From: Puccinia triticina
Taxonomy: Eukaryota; Basidiomycota; Pucciniomycetes; Pucciniales; Pucciniaceae
Length of the DNA: 64,000 bases
NCBI RefSeq assembly: GCF_026914185.1
Contig: NC_070564.1
Location: 1,984,001-2,048,000, forward strand
Reading direction: 5' to 3'
The notes beneath the pieces are model-generated. The model worked only from the letters and a program-made list of their open reading frames with translations, was not told the origin of the DNA and searched no databases. Shown in pieces: positions 12,524 through 23,000 of this stretch (positions are counted from its first letter, which is position 1; each line of letters starts with the position of its first letter). The position numbers were made by a program, and so were the translations under genes.

Positions 12524-13487
12524 TCCTGAGCGCCTCCATTTTTTGACGAGTCGGCCTGGCCTTTTCCGCCTTTATCCGCTGGTCCGCCTCCGCCTATCGC
12601 CGCCATCCCTTCCACTAATTGTCGGATCTGATCCTCCATTGCCGCAATCCTGGCGTTTCCGCGGCCTTTCCCCTTCTTGGTCGGACAGTCGCGGGAGATG
12701 TGGCCCTGCGCTCCGCATCGGAAACAGAGTCCTTCTCGGAGTCGGATAGTCGTCCGTTTAACGCCGATAGGTCCATGGCGTTGGGGTCGATCTTCTGTTT
12801 CGCCGGCGCTGTCCCGGCCTCCGCTCCGCTCATCGCCGTGTCAAGCTCCAGGGCCAAGGTAGCAACCTCGTTGATGGTTGTGAATGCGGTGCGGGAAACA
12901 ATGAGCACCATCTGGATGTCCCGCTTCAGACCTTGGCGGTACTGGCTGAGGAGAGTGGGGATTTCCCATCCCGCTGCGGAGGCGTGCTGGACGAAGGTGT
13001 GGGTGTAGTCCGCCACGGAGCCGGTCTGCTTCAGTGCTTGGAGGGCTCGTTCCGCCTTTGCCTTCTTTTCCGGGTCGAAAAACATGCCCCAGAAGGCCGC
13101 CGTGAACTCCGCGTAGGTCAGGGTGGGTGGTTCCACTGCTGCCTGGTCAAGGAACGGGGCTGCCCACACGCCCGCGGGTCCGGTCATGTACGAGGACACA
13201 AAAAGGATTCGTGTCGTGTTGGTCGGGAACAAGTGCTTGTTCACAGTCATATAGATGCCGACCTGGCGGGCAAATGTCTCCGCCACCGCTCCGCGTTCTC
13301 CATTGAACTTGTCGGGTTGGGCGATCTTGGGGGTCTTGGTTGCGGTTGGGGGAGGGGGTGGGTTTGGAGTGCGTAGTGCGTCCTCCAACTTGGCCTCGGC
13401 CTGGCGGCGTTTTTCCTCCTCGTCGTTGGCCTTCTTGGTGATGTCCGCCAGTTGTTGTCGGAGTTTGGCGGCTTCAGAGGCATCCAT
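12520..13487 (-). pseudogene. gag: Gag of the chromovirus, frameshifted before the zinc knuckle
   Basis: The frame opens at ATG 13487 with a coiled-coil start (LRQQLADITKKANDEEEKRR). A retrotransposon gag domain follows (TYAEFTAAFWGMFFDPEKKA; LKQTGSVADYTHTFVQHA). Near 12735-12760 the frame changes, so the CCHC knuckle (CFRCGAQGHISRDC, about 12690-12730) is read only in the neighbouring frame, which runs to a TGA at 12520-12522. The related gag at 53264 keeps a longer Met/Arg segment before its knuckle. This suggests a small deletion here rather than programmed frameshifting. Gag would form the virus-like particle, and the knuckle would bind the genomic RNA. Confidence 0.88.
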
Positions 13488-13499
13488 CGTATTGCTGTG

Positions 13500-13615
13500 T
13501 GATGTCGGAGCGGGATATTCAAGGTTTTGGAGTCGGGATGTTCAAGGTTTTGATGTTGGAGCGGGATATTCAAGGTTTTGGAGTCGGGATGTTCAGGGTT
13601 TCGGAGTCGGAGCAA
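13500..13615. repeat. Tandem repeat in the chromovirus leader
   Basis: Two copies of a unit of about 55-60 bp lie between the gag start and the 5' LTR, each containing GGAGCGGGATATTCAAGG and GAGTCGGGATGTTCA. They may be part of an RNA structure in the leader, but that is only inference. Confidence 0.7.
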
Positions 13616-13666
13616 TCTGATTCTTGTTGGTCTGTTGGGTTCTTTGTCTTCGTCTCCGTTAAGTAG

Positions 13667-13676
13667 ATCCTGCAAT
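13667..13676 (-). promoter_or_regulatory. Putative self-priming site (Tf1/sushi type)
   Basis: One base inside the 5' LTR, the minus strand reads ATTGCAGGAT. Its exact reverse complement, ATCCTGCAAT, is in the LTR at 13764-13755 (minus orientation), 115 bp from the LTR edge. If transcription starts there, the RNA 5' end could pair with this site, as in the self-primed elements Tf1 and sushi, which are also chromoviruses. No tRNA-type TGG site was seen at this place. Confidence 0.6.
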
Positions 13677-13677
13677 A

Positions 13678-13879
13678 TGTTATGGTCTGTTCTGTGGAGA
13701 GGAAGATGGAGTCTGGTTTCTGGGGTTCTGGGAGTTCTGGATCCAAGATGGTAGATTGCAGGATGAGGAAGAGGCTTGGATCTCCAGCCTCTCAAACCTT
13801 GAGTATGGTCCGTGACATGTACGTGTAGTCTATGTACATGTGAGTCTGCGCTGCGGAGTCCGCGCTACGGCTCATAACA
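13678..13879 (-). repeat. 5' LTR of the chromovirus
   Basis: This 202 bp LTR begins TGTTATGG and ends CATAACA on the + strand and abuts the TSD GGTGT at 13880-13884. It contains the putative RNA start (ATCCTGCAAT, minus strand, 13764-13755) that pairs with the site just inside the element. Confidence 0.95.
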
Positions 13880-14772
13880 GGTGTGGCATAAAAACATGAG
13901 ATATAAGGGGTGTGCGGCAGTCTTAAGGGGAAAAATCCGGCTAATTGAATAGCTTTCTTGTTACATATCACAGCAGTCTAAAAACTTGAATGAAATTTCA
14001 AATATGAATATCCTCTGTGACCTGAAATTTTTAGCAATGTTGTGGCATCATAACCTGAGATGTAAGGGATGTGCAGTAGTCATAATACCTACTACTGCGC
14101 ACCCCATATAACTCATGTTCTGATGCCACAAAATTGCTAAAAATTCAAGGTCACGGAGAAGATGCATATTTGAAAGTTCACTCAAGTTTTTATACTGCTG
14201 TGATATGTAACAAAAAAGCTATTCAATTAGCCGGATTTTTCCCCTTAAGACTGCCGCACACCCCTTATATCTCATGTTTTTATGCCACCCCATTGCTGAA
14301 AATTTCAGGACACAGAGATTATACAGATTTTAAATATTCCTGAAATTTTTAGCTTGTTTGGAAATGTAACAAACAAGTTATTCAGTTAGCGGGAATTTTC
14401 CTACTAAGCCCACCGCGCACTCCCTGAAAATCCCAAAAATTTCAGGGAATGTAGAATATCCACAATTATAAGCGCCCTGAAATTTCTTTGCGGCTGGGGC
14501 ATGTAACAAAAAAGTTATCCCCTTAGTATTTACCCCAGGAAAGCGGGTACGCAAAAAACCGGGTACAAATTAATTAATCATTTGGAAATTGAGTTTTTTG
14601 AAATTCTGATTGCATGATAATTATGTTCATCATTTTAGATGAATTTTGGTATTATTTGCGTTGCGTAGAAATGAGTAGAAAAGAACCGGGTGCGCACACG
14701 GAAAAGGGGGTGCGCAAAAACCGGGTACAAACGCGGAAATACCCGGGTACGTTTATTAACCCCCAAAATATA

Positions 14773-15202
14773 TTACCAAAACCTTACCCCAAGAACCACG
14801 AACCACAGATGTGGACCCTGAAGCAAAGAAAGACAACTCTATCAGTCTATACAACCCAAATATTCATTCTACAGATCTCAAATCAACAAACCCACAATTT
14901 TTGGTCAATCTGAATCCACTTTGTCCGCCTGCTGAAGAACTATTTGTGACTCCGCCGGCGCCAGTTCCTCCAGATATCATCTCAAACCCAACTTATTCAA
15001 GTAATAAATTAAAATCAGAACAAGAATTGGAAAGATCAATCAACCTCCCATCTCAACTCAAAGCACAAAATAAACAATTTTTTCTCTTATTTTACTTACT
15101 CAGGAAGCTCATGTTTCAACTACCACTGAAGATTCCGCCAGACCGGTTAGGACAACCTCAGAAAAGCTTCACCCACCCACAGCTCCTTGTTGGAATTGGT
15201 TA
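14773..15202 (+). pseudogene. gag: 3' part of the gag gene of the gag-only retroelement
   Basis: After removal of the foldback element with one AAAATATA copy, the gag frame resumes here. It stays open for about 140 codons (TLPQEPRTTDVDPEAKKDNS; LVNLNPLCPPAEELFVTPPA) and stops at 15202. Composition matches the acidic, Pro/Asn-rich tail upstream of 7258. No protease, RT or integrase follows, so the element ends with gag. Confidence 0.7.
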
Positions 15203-16994
15203 AACTTTATCATTCTTTTTCTTTTCTACAGTCATCAAGACTAAATATCAGTTCTAAATTCTGAAACTCTCAGGGCTAGAATATTTGAAGTTGGGGGAGG
15301 AACTCACATTCTTTTACACTTCACTCTTTCATCACCATCCTCCCTCAAGCACTATGAACATCTTACTAATTTCCCCCCTAAAAGTCTTCTCAATGAATCT
15401 ATCAAAAAAAAAAATCTATCAAAAAGATAAAAAATAAAAAATAAAAAAAACTACCTCCTAGGCATGATGCTAAACTGCTGAAGCCAACACAACTATCATA
15501 TCAATCATTCTTTTAAGTTGGGGGAGGAACTCACTCTTTTATTTAGTCATCCTTTTCCTGACTTCCTCCTTTCACTTTTTTTCTATTTTCTGACTCACTC
15601 CTTTAAAAAAAAAAAAAAAGCTTACCTTTTTCTCTTACAAACACTTACTACTCTCTCAAGAGGTTGAGGACAACCTTTTAAGTTGGGGGAGGGGTGTTGG
15701 AGGATTCATTTCAGACTAACATACATAAAAAAATAAAATACTATTATCTAGCTATTTTTTTGGCTTTTGAGGCGATTTTACCCCTTAGGAAACTCTCAAC
15801 GAAGGCGCTGGAAAATAAAGTTATAACAATCAGCACACCATCGTTGAATAAGAATAAACAAGGAGAGATCATTCTCACCTGGCTCGGAACAGCGGCGGAA
15901 CTAGCCCAAGGGCGCAAGCGATAAGGATACGGACTTCGTCTGGAGGGGGAGATCATCTTGGGAAAGAATAAAGCGAACAGGTTCTTCGAGGCTGGAACGA
16001 TGAAGAGATGATGGGAACAAACTGGGGGGGGGGGGAGGAGGTTGTTTTATACCTTTCAGAACTTACCTACACACTCGCGAAATCAGCCATCGAACTAGAA
16101 GAACTTACTGGTCGACGGCTTCCAGCTCTTTGGATGACAAAATGACGTGGTATTGCCGAAGGAAGCAAACAACGGCTGGGCATTCATTACGACCTCGATG
16201 CCGACAATCCGGCCTCGGATAGACGAAATAAGAAGAGCCTGTTCAAATGACTCATTCAAATCGGCAGCAGCAGAAGATCGCAGAGGTTGATTCCATGGAC
16301 AACTCGAGTCCAGCACGCCAACCGAAGTACCTGACAGCGGCAGGAAATGGAACGGGTCAACGAGGCGGCGAGTTGAATCGAGTCCGATCCAAGGCGGCGG
16401 GTGGTTGAATATGGGTGACTGGGCTACCTCGCCTCCGAGGTAACTCCATGCGGTATCTCCGGTCGGAACCAAACATCGGAGGACGACGGCGGCGCAAGCA
16501 CGGGGCCAAGGCAACTCCACCTCTGTTCGGAACCAAACACGGATCGCGGCGCTGCAGCGCAAGCCGGGAGCCAACCCAGAACTCGAAGGAACCGGACGGG
16601 TATCGGGTCCCCGACCAGTACTCAACACCCAGGCCGCGCGGATTGAAGTGCGCGCACTACATGCGAGCCCAGCGCAACAGCTGCGGCCGCTACGACCCCA
16701 CGACGACACAGCAAACACTACTGCGCAGCCACGCGCAGCATTTTTTGACCCCCTCATTGACAAGAAATTTTTTCCTTAAGTTAAAAGCCCAAAAAGTGAC
16801 AAAAGTCCATTTTGGACAATTTTTACTCCACAAAGCTTCTCAGCCCACAGTATCAGGAAGACGTCTGGCCTCCAACTTTTCAAGGATTCTGGAAAAACCA
16901 CAGATATACATATCAACCTTCAAGCTTAAATTTTCAAGATACGGCTCTCTTCACAGCGGAATTGTCTGGGGACAGACAATAAGTTGGGGGAGGA
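15203..16994 (+). other. Non-coding 3' half of the gag-only retroelement, with repeated purine tracts
   Basis: No gene is supported here. The motif AGTTGGGGGAGG occurs four times (near 15289, 15517, 15680 and 16982), and the last copy directly precedes the 3' LTR, where a polypurine tract is expected. A poly-A run lies near 15606 and a G-run near 16024. A 222-codon minus-strand frame at 16095-16763 has no domain, runs through GC-rich DNA and is not called. Confidence 0.6.
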
Positions 16995-17704
16995 TGTGGT
17001 ACGCAAAAATGTGAAAAATCAAAAGTTTTTCTCATGTACATATAGAAGGCCTCAAGATACCATCCATTGGACACCATAAATGGACACCATAAATGGACAC
17101 CACGGCTAAAGTAACCCCTATTCCCCACTGGAAGCATCACTGGAGCCCCACTACACTGGAAGTTAGACCCTTTGGACAACATGTAGCACCCAGTCAACCA
17201 CCTGCCAGGCACCTCAAGTAACATTCCCCGCACCATTCTATCTCCACTACATATATTGTTTTGGGTTTGTTTGTTATGTACATGACAATATGCAGCACTG
17301 CCCCTGCAGGCTGTGCCCCTTCAACTGAACGGTTCCCCGCATTCTAGTTCCTTCTAACTCCACTTTGTTTGGCCTTATTACATCACCTGATCATTCCCTG
17401 CACAGCTTATGCACCCCTTGCATAAATTATGACATCATCTGGCACAGCCCCTCCTCATGTATGCACCCCTTGCATAAATTGTACACAGCCACTCCCTCTT
17501 AACTCCCTCATGTTGTACAGCCCAGGCCAGCTAAAATACCTCACTCAGGGGCTGCCCTGGAGCCAAAATCCCTCGCATTTGTCTATATAAGGAGATCTCT
17601 TCCCCCCCATTTGTAGTTCCCCAGTTTATTACTCATCAAGTTTTATACTCACCCATCACCCAAAACACTTACGTACCCACTCAACCCTCTTACTTACATA
17701 TAAC
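16995..17704 (+). repeat. 3' LTR of the gag-only retroelement
   Basis: The LTR begins TGTGGTACGC directly after a polypurine tract. It matches 50265-50930 over about 660 bp and contains a TATA box (TATATAA, 17584-17590) about 110 bp before its end. The right boundary is not fixed. Similarity to the other copy stops near 17690, and an ATAACA end at about 17704 is plausible. This copy has a 16-bp tandem duplication (GGACACCATAAAT) absent from the other copy. Confidence 0.75.
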
Positions 17705-17787
17705 AACCCTTGCATACTGAATAACAACCTTTTTATACTGTGTCACGAGAAACTTATCTTGAGCTAACCACTCCTATCACTTATTAA

Positions 17788-17818
<31 letters not shown>

Positions 17819-17969
17819 AGCTGGTAGTATAGAAGGGCAGAGCTTGCACCTCCTTCATCCCCTTCTCCATTCAGCAAAAGGGTTTCACAACCACTTTTGA
17901 GTCTTACAGCTTGAAAGGAAGACTCTTCAATACTGGTCAAATTGTCAAATAACGTTTCTGATCTTATTG

Positions 17970-18140
17970 AAGATGGCACACAAATACCTCTCCATTCTTG
18001 CGACCAGCGCCTTGTCAGAGAGAGTTTTCTCTAAGGGGAGGCGGGTGGTTTCCTGGCAGTGATCCTCCCTCAAGGCCAAAAGCGTGGAGCAACTTATTTG
18101 CCTCAAGGAATGGTACCGAGCCTTTGATGACCCATTGTAA
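17970..18140 (+). pseudogene. hAT transposase C-terminal remnant
   Basis: A 57-codon frame encodes the hAT C-terminal dimerisation motif (ILATSALSERVFSKGRRVVS followed by VEQLICLKEWYR). It is broken by an in-frame TGA at 18060-18062 and ends at TAA 18138-18140. The rest of the transposase is not present upstream, so this is a fossil. Confidence 0.85.
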
Positions 18141-18430
18141 TCCCACTGCTTTTATCATTTCATTCAGTCTGAGTCACACATACACGAGTAGAATGTAAAT
18201 AAAATGAGTTTTGAGCAGAGAAAAGAGTTGAAAACTTGACAAAAAAGATGCACCCTTGCCCCCATCCACAGAGCCTGTCATGACCCGGGGTTCGGGGCAT
18301 GACTTGATTCCCATCCCAATGCCCTAACCCCGGGGAATGTCCCGAAAGCCGGGGTTTGGGTCCCAGCCTTACTTTATCCCAAGAAATCCAGACATTCCTC
18401 CCTCCTTTTTTCTTGTGTCCTGCTGTCACA

Positions 18431-19641
18431 TAAGAGACTCAGGCTCACACCCGGGGAGGTAAAACTGGGTTGCTAAAAACCCGGGATGGCAACTCAATTT
18501 TGGCATATGACAACCTGCGCGGCTCTGGCACACACCCGTGGGTGCTATAATACATACATACAAACCCAGAAGCAACCAAGTCATCAAACATACAACCGGT
18601 CATCAACAGAGCTCTTGATTACCGGTATATGTAGCCATTCATTGAGAGACTACAGCCAGTCATTGAGAGGGCTCTGATGACCAGACTGGTATAGCAAGTC
18701 ATTAAGAGCTCTCTCAATGACCGGTACAGCCATTCATCAAGAGGGCTCTCCATGACCAGTATAGCGAGTCATTGAGAGATGGAGCTCTCAATGACCGCTA
18801 TAGCCAGTCATTGAGAGAGCTCTTGGAGATCTCAATGACCAAGAGCTCTTGATGACTGGCTCTCTCAATGACTGAGCTCTCTTGATGACCATGACCAAGC
18901 TCTCTCAATGACCAAGAGCTCTCAATGACCAAGGGCTCTCAATGACCAAGAGCTCTCAATGACCGAGAGCTTTCAATGACCAAGAGCTCTCAATGACCAA
19001 GAGCTCTCAATGACCGGCTCTCTTGATGACCGAGCTCTCTTGATGACTGAGCTCTCTCAATGACCGAGCTCTCTTGATGACCAAGCTCTCTCAATGACCA
19101 AGCTCTCTTGATGACCGAGCTCTCTCAATGAACAAGCTCTCTTGATGACCAAGTTCTCTCGATGAACAAGCTCTCTCAATGACCAAGCTCTCTCAATGAC
19201 CAGGCTCTCTTGATTACCGGTATAGCCAGTCATCAAGAGAGCTCTTGATTCAATAATGACTGACTGTACTTTTTCAATGTCTTCCCGGTCATCAAGAGCA
19301 TTAACAGCTATCAATGACTGGCTGTATTTACCAAACATAGAGAACATTGCAAGCTACCAACAACCGGCTAGACTGGTCATTGAGAGCTCTATCAATTTTT
19401 TTTGTAGCTGTACTGTATGGTTGTTGTATGTACCCAAGGTGGTAATTTTGGAGGGGGGATGAGCTGGGAGGAGTTGCTATTGAGTTGCTAGCAGGTTGCC
19501 AGATGTAGCAACCCAATGCTGATTTTTACCTCTGGAGCCAAAATGGAAACTTGTTTGCCACCCCGGGTGGGTGGTGTTTTTTGGGTTTGAGTTGGTAAAC
19601 GCGCGATAGAAACCAGTTTACCTCCCCAGGTGGAGATGCTC
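18431..19641. repeat. Non-autonomous element with an internal minisatellite
   Basis: The ends are inverted relative to each other (GGGGAGGTAAAACTGG at 18456; the complement of GGGGAGGTAAACTGG near 19613). The interior, about 18560-19400, is dominated by degenerate 14-17 bp repeats of the type AGCTCTCTCAATGACC in both orientations, at least 35 copies. Many are self-complementary because of GAGCTC. The exact ends and TSD were not resolved. Confidence 0.6.
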
Positions 19642-19644
19642 TTA

Positions 19645-22278
19645 CACTTCAAGGATAATTAAACGGACTTACTTCGCGCACTGCGGAAAACTCTTCGCGC
19701 ACTGTGGGGGTCGTCGTCTCGACGTCCAGCCCCCAGTGCGCGCTTCTGCCACGGCTCTTCGCGCACTGCATTTTCCGCCGAAAAAACGGCTTGCATTTCT
19801 TGAGATATTTTTTGATGAATCAATAGAATGGCTTTTTATGATCCCCCTAAAAAATACTCAAGTCATTTAGGGGTCTCCTTGAGCCTAGAGAAAATTGACA
19901 TGAAAAAATCATATTTTAACGCGGCAGGGACCTGTAATATCACTTCCTGTGCCCCAGTAGCCCCAAAAGTTTCACAGTATCATGGCACATGTGCAAATTC
20001 ATGACCTGATAATTTTCAGAATTTTTCCTAGAGATATAAGGGGTGCGCGGCAGGCTTAGTAGGAAAATTACTGCTAACTGTATAGCTTTTTTGTTACACA
20101 CTCAAACAGTCCCAAAATTTCAGAAATGTTTTCATTGTGGATATTCTCCGCGCAACAAATTTCTTGGCAATAGTGTGTCATGATAACATGAGATGTAGTG
20201 CGGCGGGCTTAGTTGGAAAATGACTGCTAACTTATCTCATGTTTTAATGACACACTATTGCTAAGAGCTTTATGGCGCGGAGAATATGCAAAATTGAAAC
20301 ATTCCTGAAAATTTCAGACTGTTTCAGCGTGTAAAAAAAATCTATACATGTAGCAGCCATTTTCCTACTAAGCCCTCCGCGCACCCCTTATATCTCATGT
20401 TATCATGACACACTATTGCCAAGAAATTTATGGCGCGGAGAATATCCACAATGAAAACATTTCTGAAATTTTGGGACTGTTTGGGTGTGTAACAAAAAAG
20501 CTATACAGTTAGCAGTAATTTTCCTACTAAGCCTGCTGCGCACCCCTTATATCTCATTTTATAATGACACACTATTGCTAGGAATTTCAGGGAATTAATT
20601 TGAAGCATATTTCTCTGTGCTCTCAAAATTTTGTGCCTTTGGTGTGTGTAACAAAAAAGTTATACATATACGCAAAATAATAAACGCAATACCTATTTGG
20701 GCTACAGGAAAGCTGGTGAAAATTCTGAAAATTATCAGGTCATGAATTTGCACATGTACCATGATACTGTGAAATTTTTGGGGCTACTGGGGCACAGGAA
20801 GTGATATTACAGGTCCCTGCCGCGTTAAAATATGATTTTTTCATGTCAATTTTCTCTAGGCTCAAGGAGACCCCTAAATGACTTGATTATTTTTGAGGGG
20901 GATCATAAAAAGTCATTCTATTGATTCATCAAAAAATATCTCAAGAAATGCAAGCCGTTTTTTCGGGGGAATGCACAGTGCGCAAAGAGCCGTGGCGAAA
21001 GCGCGCACTGGGGGCGGGACGTCGAGACGACAACCCCCACAGTGCGCGAAGAGTTTCTCGCAGTGCGCGAAGTAAGTCTGTAATTAAATTTCCCAAAAAA
21101 AATACTCAAAGTTTGAGGTTGGGAAAATCATTGAAAAAAAATCACTCTGTACTGAAAAAAAATGCAAACTGAGCGTGCTCAGCCAAAAAAATAAAAATGT
21201 GTCAGACTGAGTAAAAAACAATGGGGCACATTTTTGGGGTGATTTGTTGGACGGGCCTGCACAAGGCCCGCATGGGCCCCTAACAGGCCCGTTGGGCCAA
21301 TTGAAAAAGTAGTATTTGTTTGGAATTCCGATGCTCTGCTAAAATGTGAAATGGGTCAAACTGAATAAAAAACATGGGGGTACATTTTTGGGGAGATTTT
21401 TTGGACGGGCCTGAATGAGGCCCAAATGGCCCCCACAAAGCCACTGGGCCCATTGAAAGAGTAGCCTTGGTTAAGAAAGCATATGCTTAGCTAAGAAATA
21501 AAATGTGTCAGACTGAGTAAAAACCCTAGGGGCACATTGTTGGGGAGGCTTTTTGGATGGGCCTGCATCAGGCCCGTACGGGCCAACAGGGTTCCAAGTA
21601 AAAGGAAAGGGCCTGGACATACATTCTGTGAGTGCACAAATGTCATACAGATGTCAGTAGCCCTTCAATATCTTCTGTTGATTAGTGGTCAATTGGTACT
21701 GTTCTGAAACATCATATGGGCATTCTTAACCAAGACTACTTCTGGGTTGGCCAAACCAGCTTTGGGTGGGCCCTGAAGGGCCTGATGCCAATAAGCCCTC
21801 CCCAAAAGTGTGGCCCCATGTTTTTTTACTCAGGTTGACACATTTTTGTTTCTTAGCTGAGCATAGGCATTCTTGACCAAGGCTACTCTTTCAATGGGCC
21901 CAGTGGGCTTTGTGAGGGCCATGTGGGCCTCATTCAGGCCCGTCCAAAAAATCTCCCCAAAAATGTACTCCCATGTTGTTTATTCAGTTTGACCCATTTC
22001 ACATTTTAGCAGAGCATCGGAATTCCAAACAAATACTACTTTTTCAATGGGCCCAACGGGCCTGTTAGGGGCCCATGCGGGCCTTGTGCAGGCCCGTCCA
22101 ACAAATCACCCCAAAAATGTGCCCCATTGTTTTTTACTCAGTCTGACACATTTTTATTTTTTTGGCTGAGCACGCTCAGTTTGCATTTTTTTTCAGTACA
22201 GAGTGATTTTTTTTGAATGATTTTCCCAACCTCAAACTTTGAGTATTTTTTTTGGGAAATTTAATTATCCTTGAAATG
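19645..22278. mobile_element. Harbinger-like foldback element (TSD TTA)
   Basis: The ends CACTTCAAGGATAATTAAA and its inverted counterpart (CATTTCAAGG...) are flanked by TTA at 19642-19644 and 22279-22281. A 3-bp TWA target is typical of PIF/Harbinger. Apart from the nested element at 19664-21080 it is a near-perfect palindrome with arms of about 570 bp, with matching halves near 21090-21600 and 21690-22270. It is rich in GGGCC-type motifs and has no ORF. Confidence 0.85.
19664..21080. mobile_element. Foldback element with 8-bp TSD, nested in the Harbinger-like element
   Basis: The ends CGGACTTACTTCGCGC and CAGACTTACTTCGCGC are inverted and flanked by TAATTAAA at 19656-19663 and 21081-21088. 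The outer arms of about 370 bp are highly similar. The centre holds several alternating copies of the module with GCTTAGTAGGAAAAT and AGCTTTTTTGTTACA, shared with the element at 7639-14764. No ORF is present. Confidence 0.88.
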
Positions 22279-22475
22279 TTAGGGCATGTGGAAATTGAGA
22301 TCAGAGATTTTCAAAAAAAAAAACATGGATGAAGCTGATGGTAAATAATGTGAATTGAAAAGAATATTTTTTTCTTGCATTTTGTAGTGATGGGAGAAAT
22401 TAAGAGAGGAGCAAAATAACACAGGTTTTGGCAAAGGATAACTGATGCGGATAATTATCCTCTGTTGGACTGGGA

Positions 22476-22850
22476 TCAATCTCTGTTTGACATTTGTCTC
22501 TGAGAGGTTTTGGTGACTGGCTTCTTGTTGCTTTCTTGCGCAGCCGATGTGTTGAGTGGCTTGTTGACTTTCAAAAATATTGCACCCGCTCTTGACATGA
22601 TTGTCTCACTGCGCTTGACCGAGCCCTTCATGCCGGAGACATTGGTTTTCAGGTCAGTGATGCCCGCAAGATCAGTTTTGAGGCCCGCAACATTGGTTTT
22701 GAGACCTGCAACATTGGTTTTGAGGCCTGCGACATCGGTTTTGAGGCCAGCAATGTCTGTTTTGATATTGGCAATGTTGGTGTTGAGGGAGGAGATGATG
22801 TTCAAGATTCTTTTCTCAAAATGCTTTTTCCTTGCAGTGGCACGCGCCTT
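22476..22850 (-). CDS. Heptad-repeat coiled-coil protein exon
   Basis: A minus-strand frame reads through five or more near-perfect heptads (LKTDVAG, LKTNVAG), then SVKRSETIMSRAG and a basic tail, ending at 22476. There is no ATG at the start of the open segment. The upstream reading ARKKHFEKRILN continues it, which suggests an internal or final exon. It lies just outside the left end of the CACTA element, on the same strand as the Myb/SANT-like remnant at 48600-49725. The two may be parts of one gene separated by the CACTA insertion. A coiled coil would mediate oligomerisation. Confidence 0.45.
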   Translation of the reverse strand, partial: KARATARKKHFEKRILNIISSLNTNIANIKTDIAGLKTDVAGLKTNVAGLKTNVAGLKTDLAGITDLKTNVSGMKGSVKRSETIMSRAGAIFLKVNKPLNTSAAQESNKKPVTKTSQRQMSNRD

Positions 22851-23000
22851 CTACTGAGTCAAGACGGATGGAAGCAGATCCATGGGTACTAAAAATTCAT
22901 TGCACAATGGAGTCAGTGCTAGAAGGCAAGGGAAATCTGAAATTTGCAGGAAAAAGGTTGCACTTCAACCACTACCAGATATCCAGGATACCCTGTATCC

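Larger units (their letters stand above)
8107..13879 (-). mobile_element. Ty3/gypsy chromovirus with chromodomain and putative self-priming
   Basis: The element is 5.77 kb with 202 bp LTRs (TGTTATGG...CATAACA on the + strand), flanked by GGTGT at 8102-8106 and 13880-13884. It reads on the minus strand: LTR, putative self-primer site, leader with a tandem repeat, gag, pol (PR-RT-RH-IN), chromodomain, polypurine tract, LTR. The two LTRs differ at only about two positions, so insertion was recent. Gag has a frameshift before its zinc knuckle and pol has two in-frame stops in IN, so this copy is disabled. Its coding region is much richer in GC and CpG (many TCCGC motifs) than its surroundings. 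Confidence 0.95.
7639..14764. mobile_element. Foldback (snap-back) DNA element with 8-bp TSD, split by a Ty3 element
   Basis: The inverted ends begin GGGGGTTAC/ATAAACGTAC and share a run of GTACCCGG motifs. They are flanked by AAAATATA at 7631-7638 and 14765-14772. Without the nested Ty3 element the unit is about 1.35 kb and largely palindromic, with its centre near 14090. The internal modules alternate in orientation (TTAGTAGGAAAATT, GCTAACTGTATA, CTTTTTTGTTACA) and are shared with the foldback element at 19664-21080, so the two belong to one group. An 8-bp TSD fits hAT-like transposition. There is no transposase, so the element would be moved in trans. It inserted into the gag frame of the older retroelement. 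Confidence 0.88.

Noticed and set aside
16095..16763. 222-codon minus-strand ORF
   Set aside because: It has no domain, looks like a chance frame in GC-rich DNA, and the opposite strand is equally open (16415-17014).
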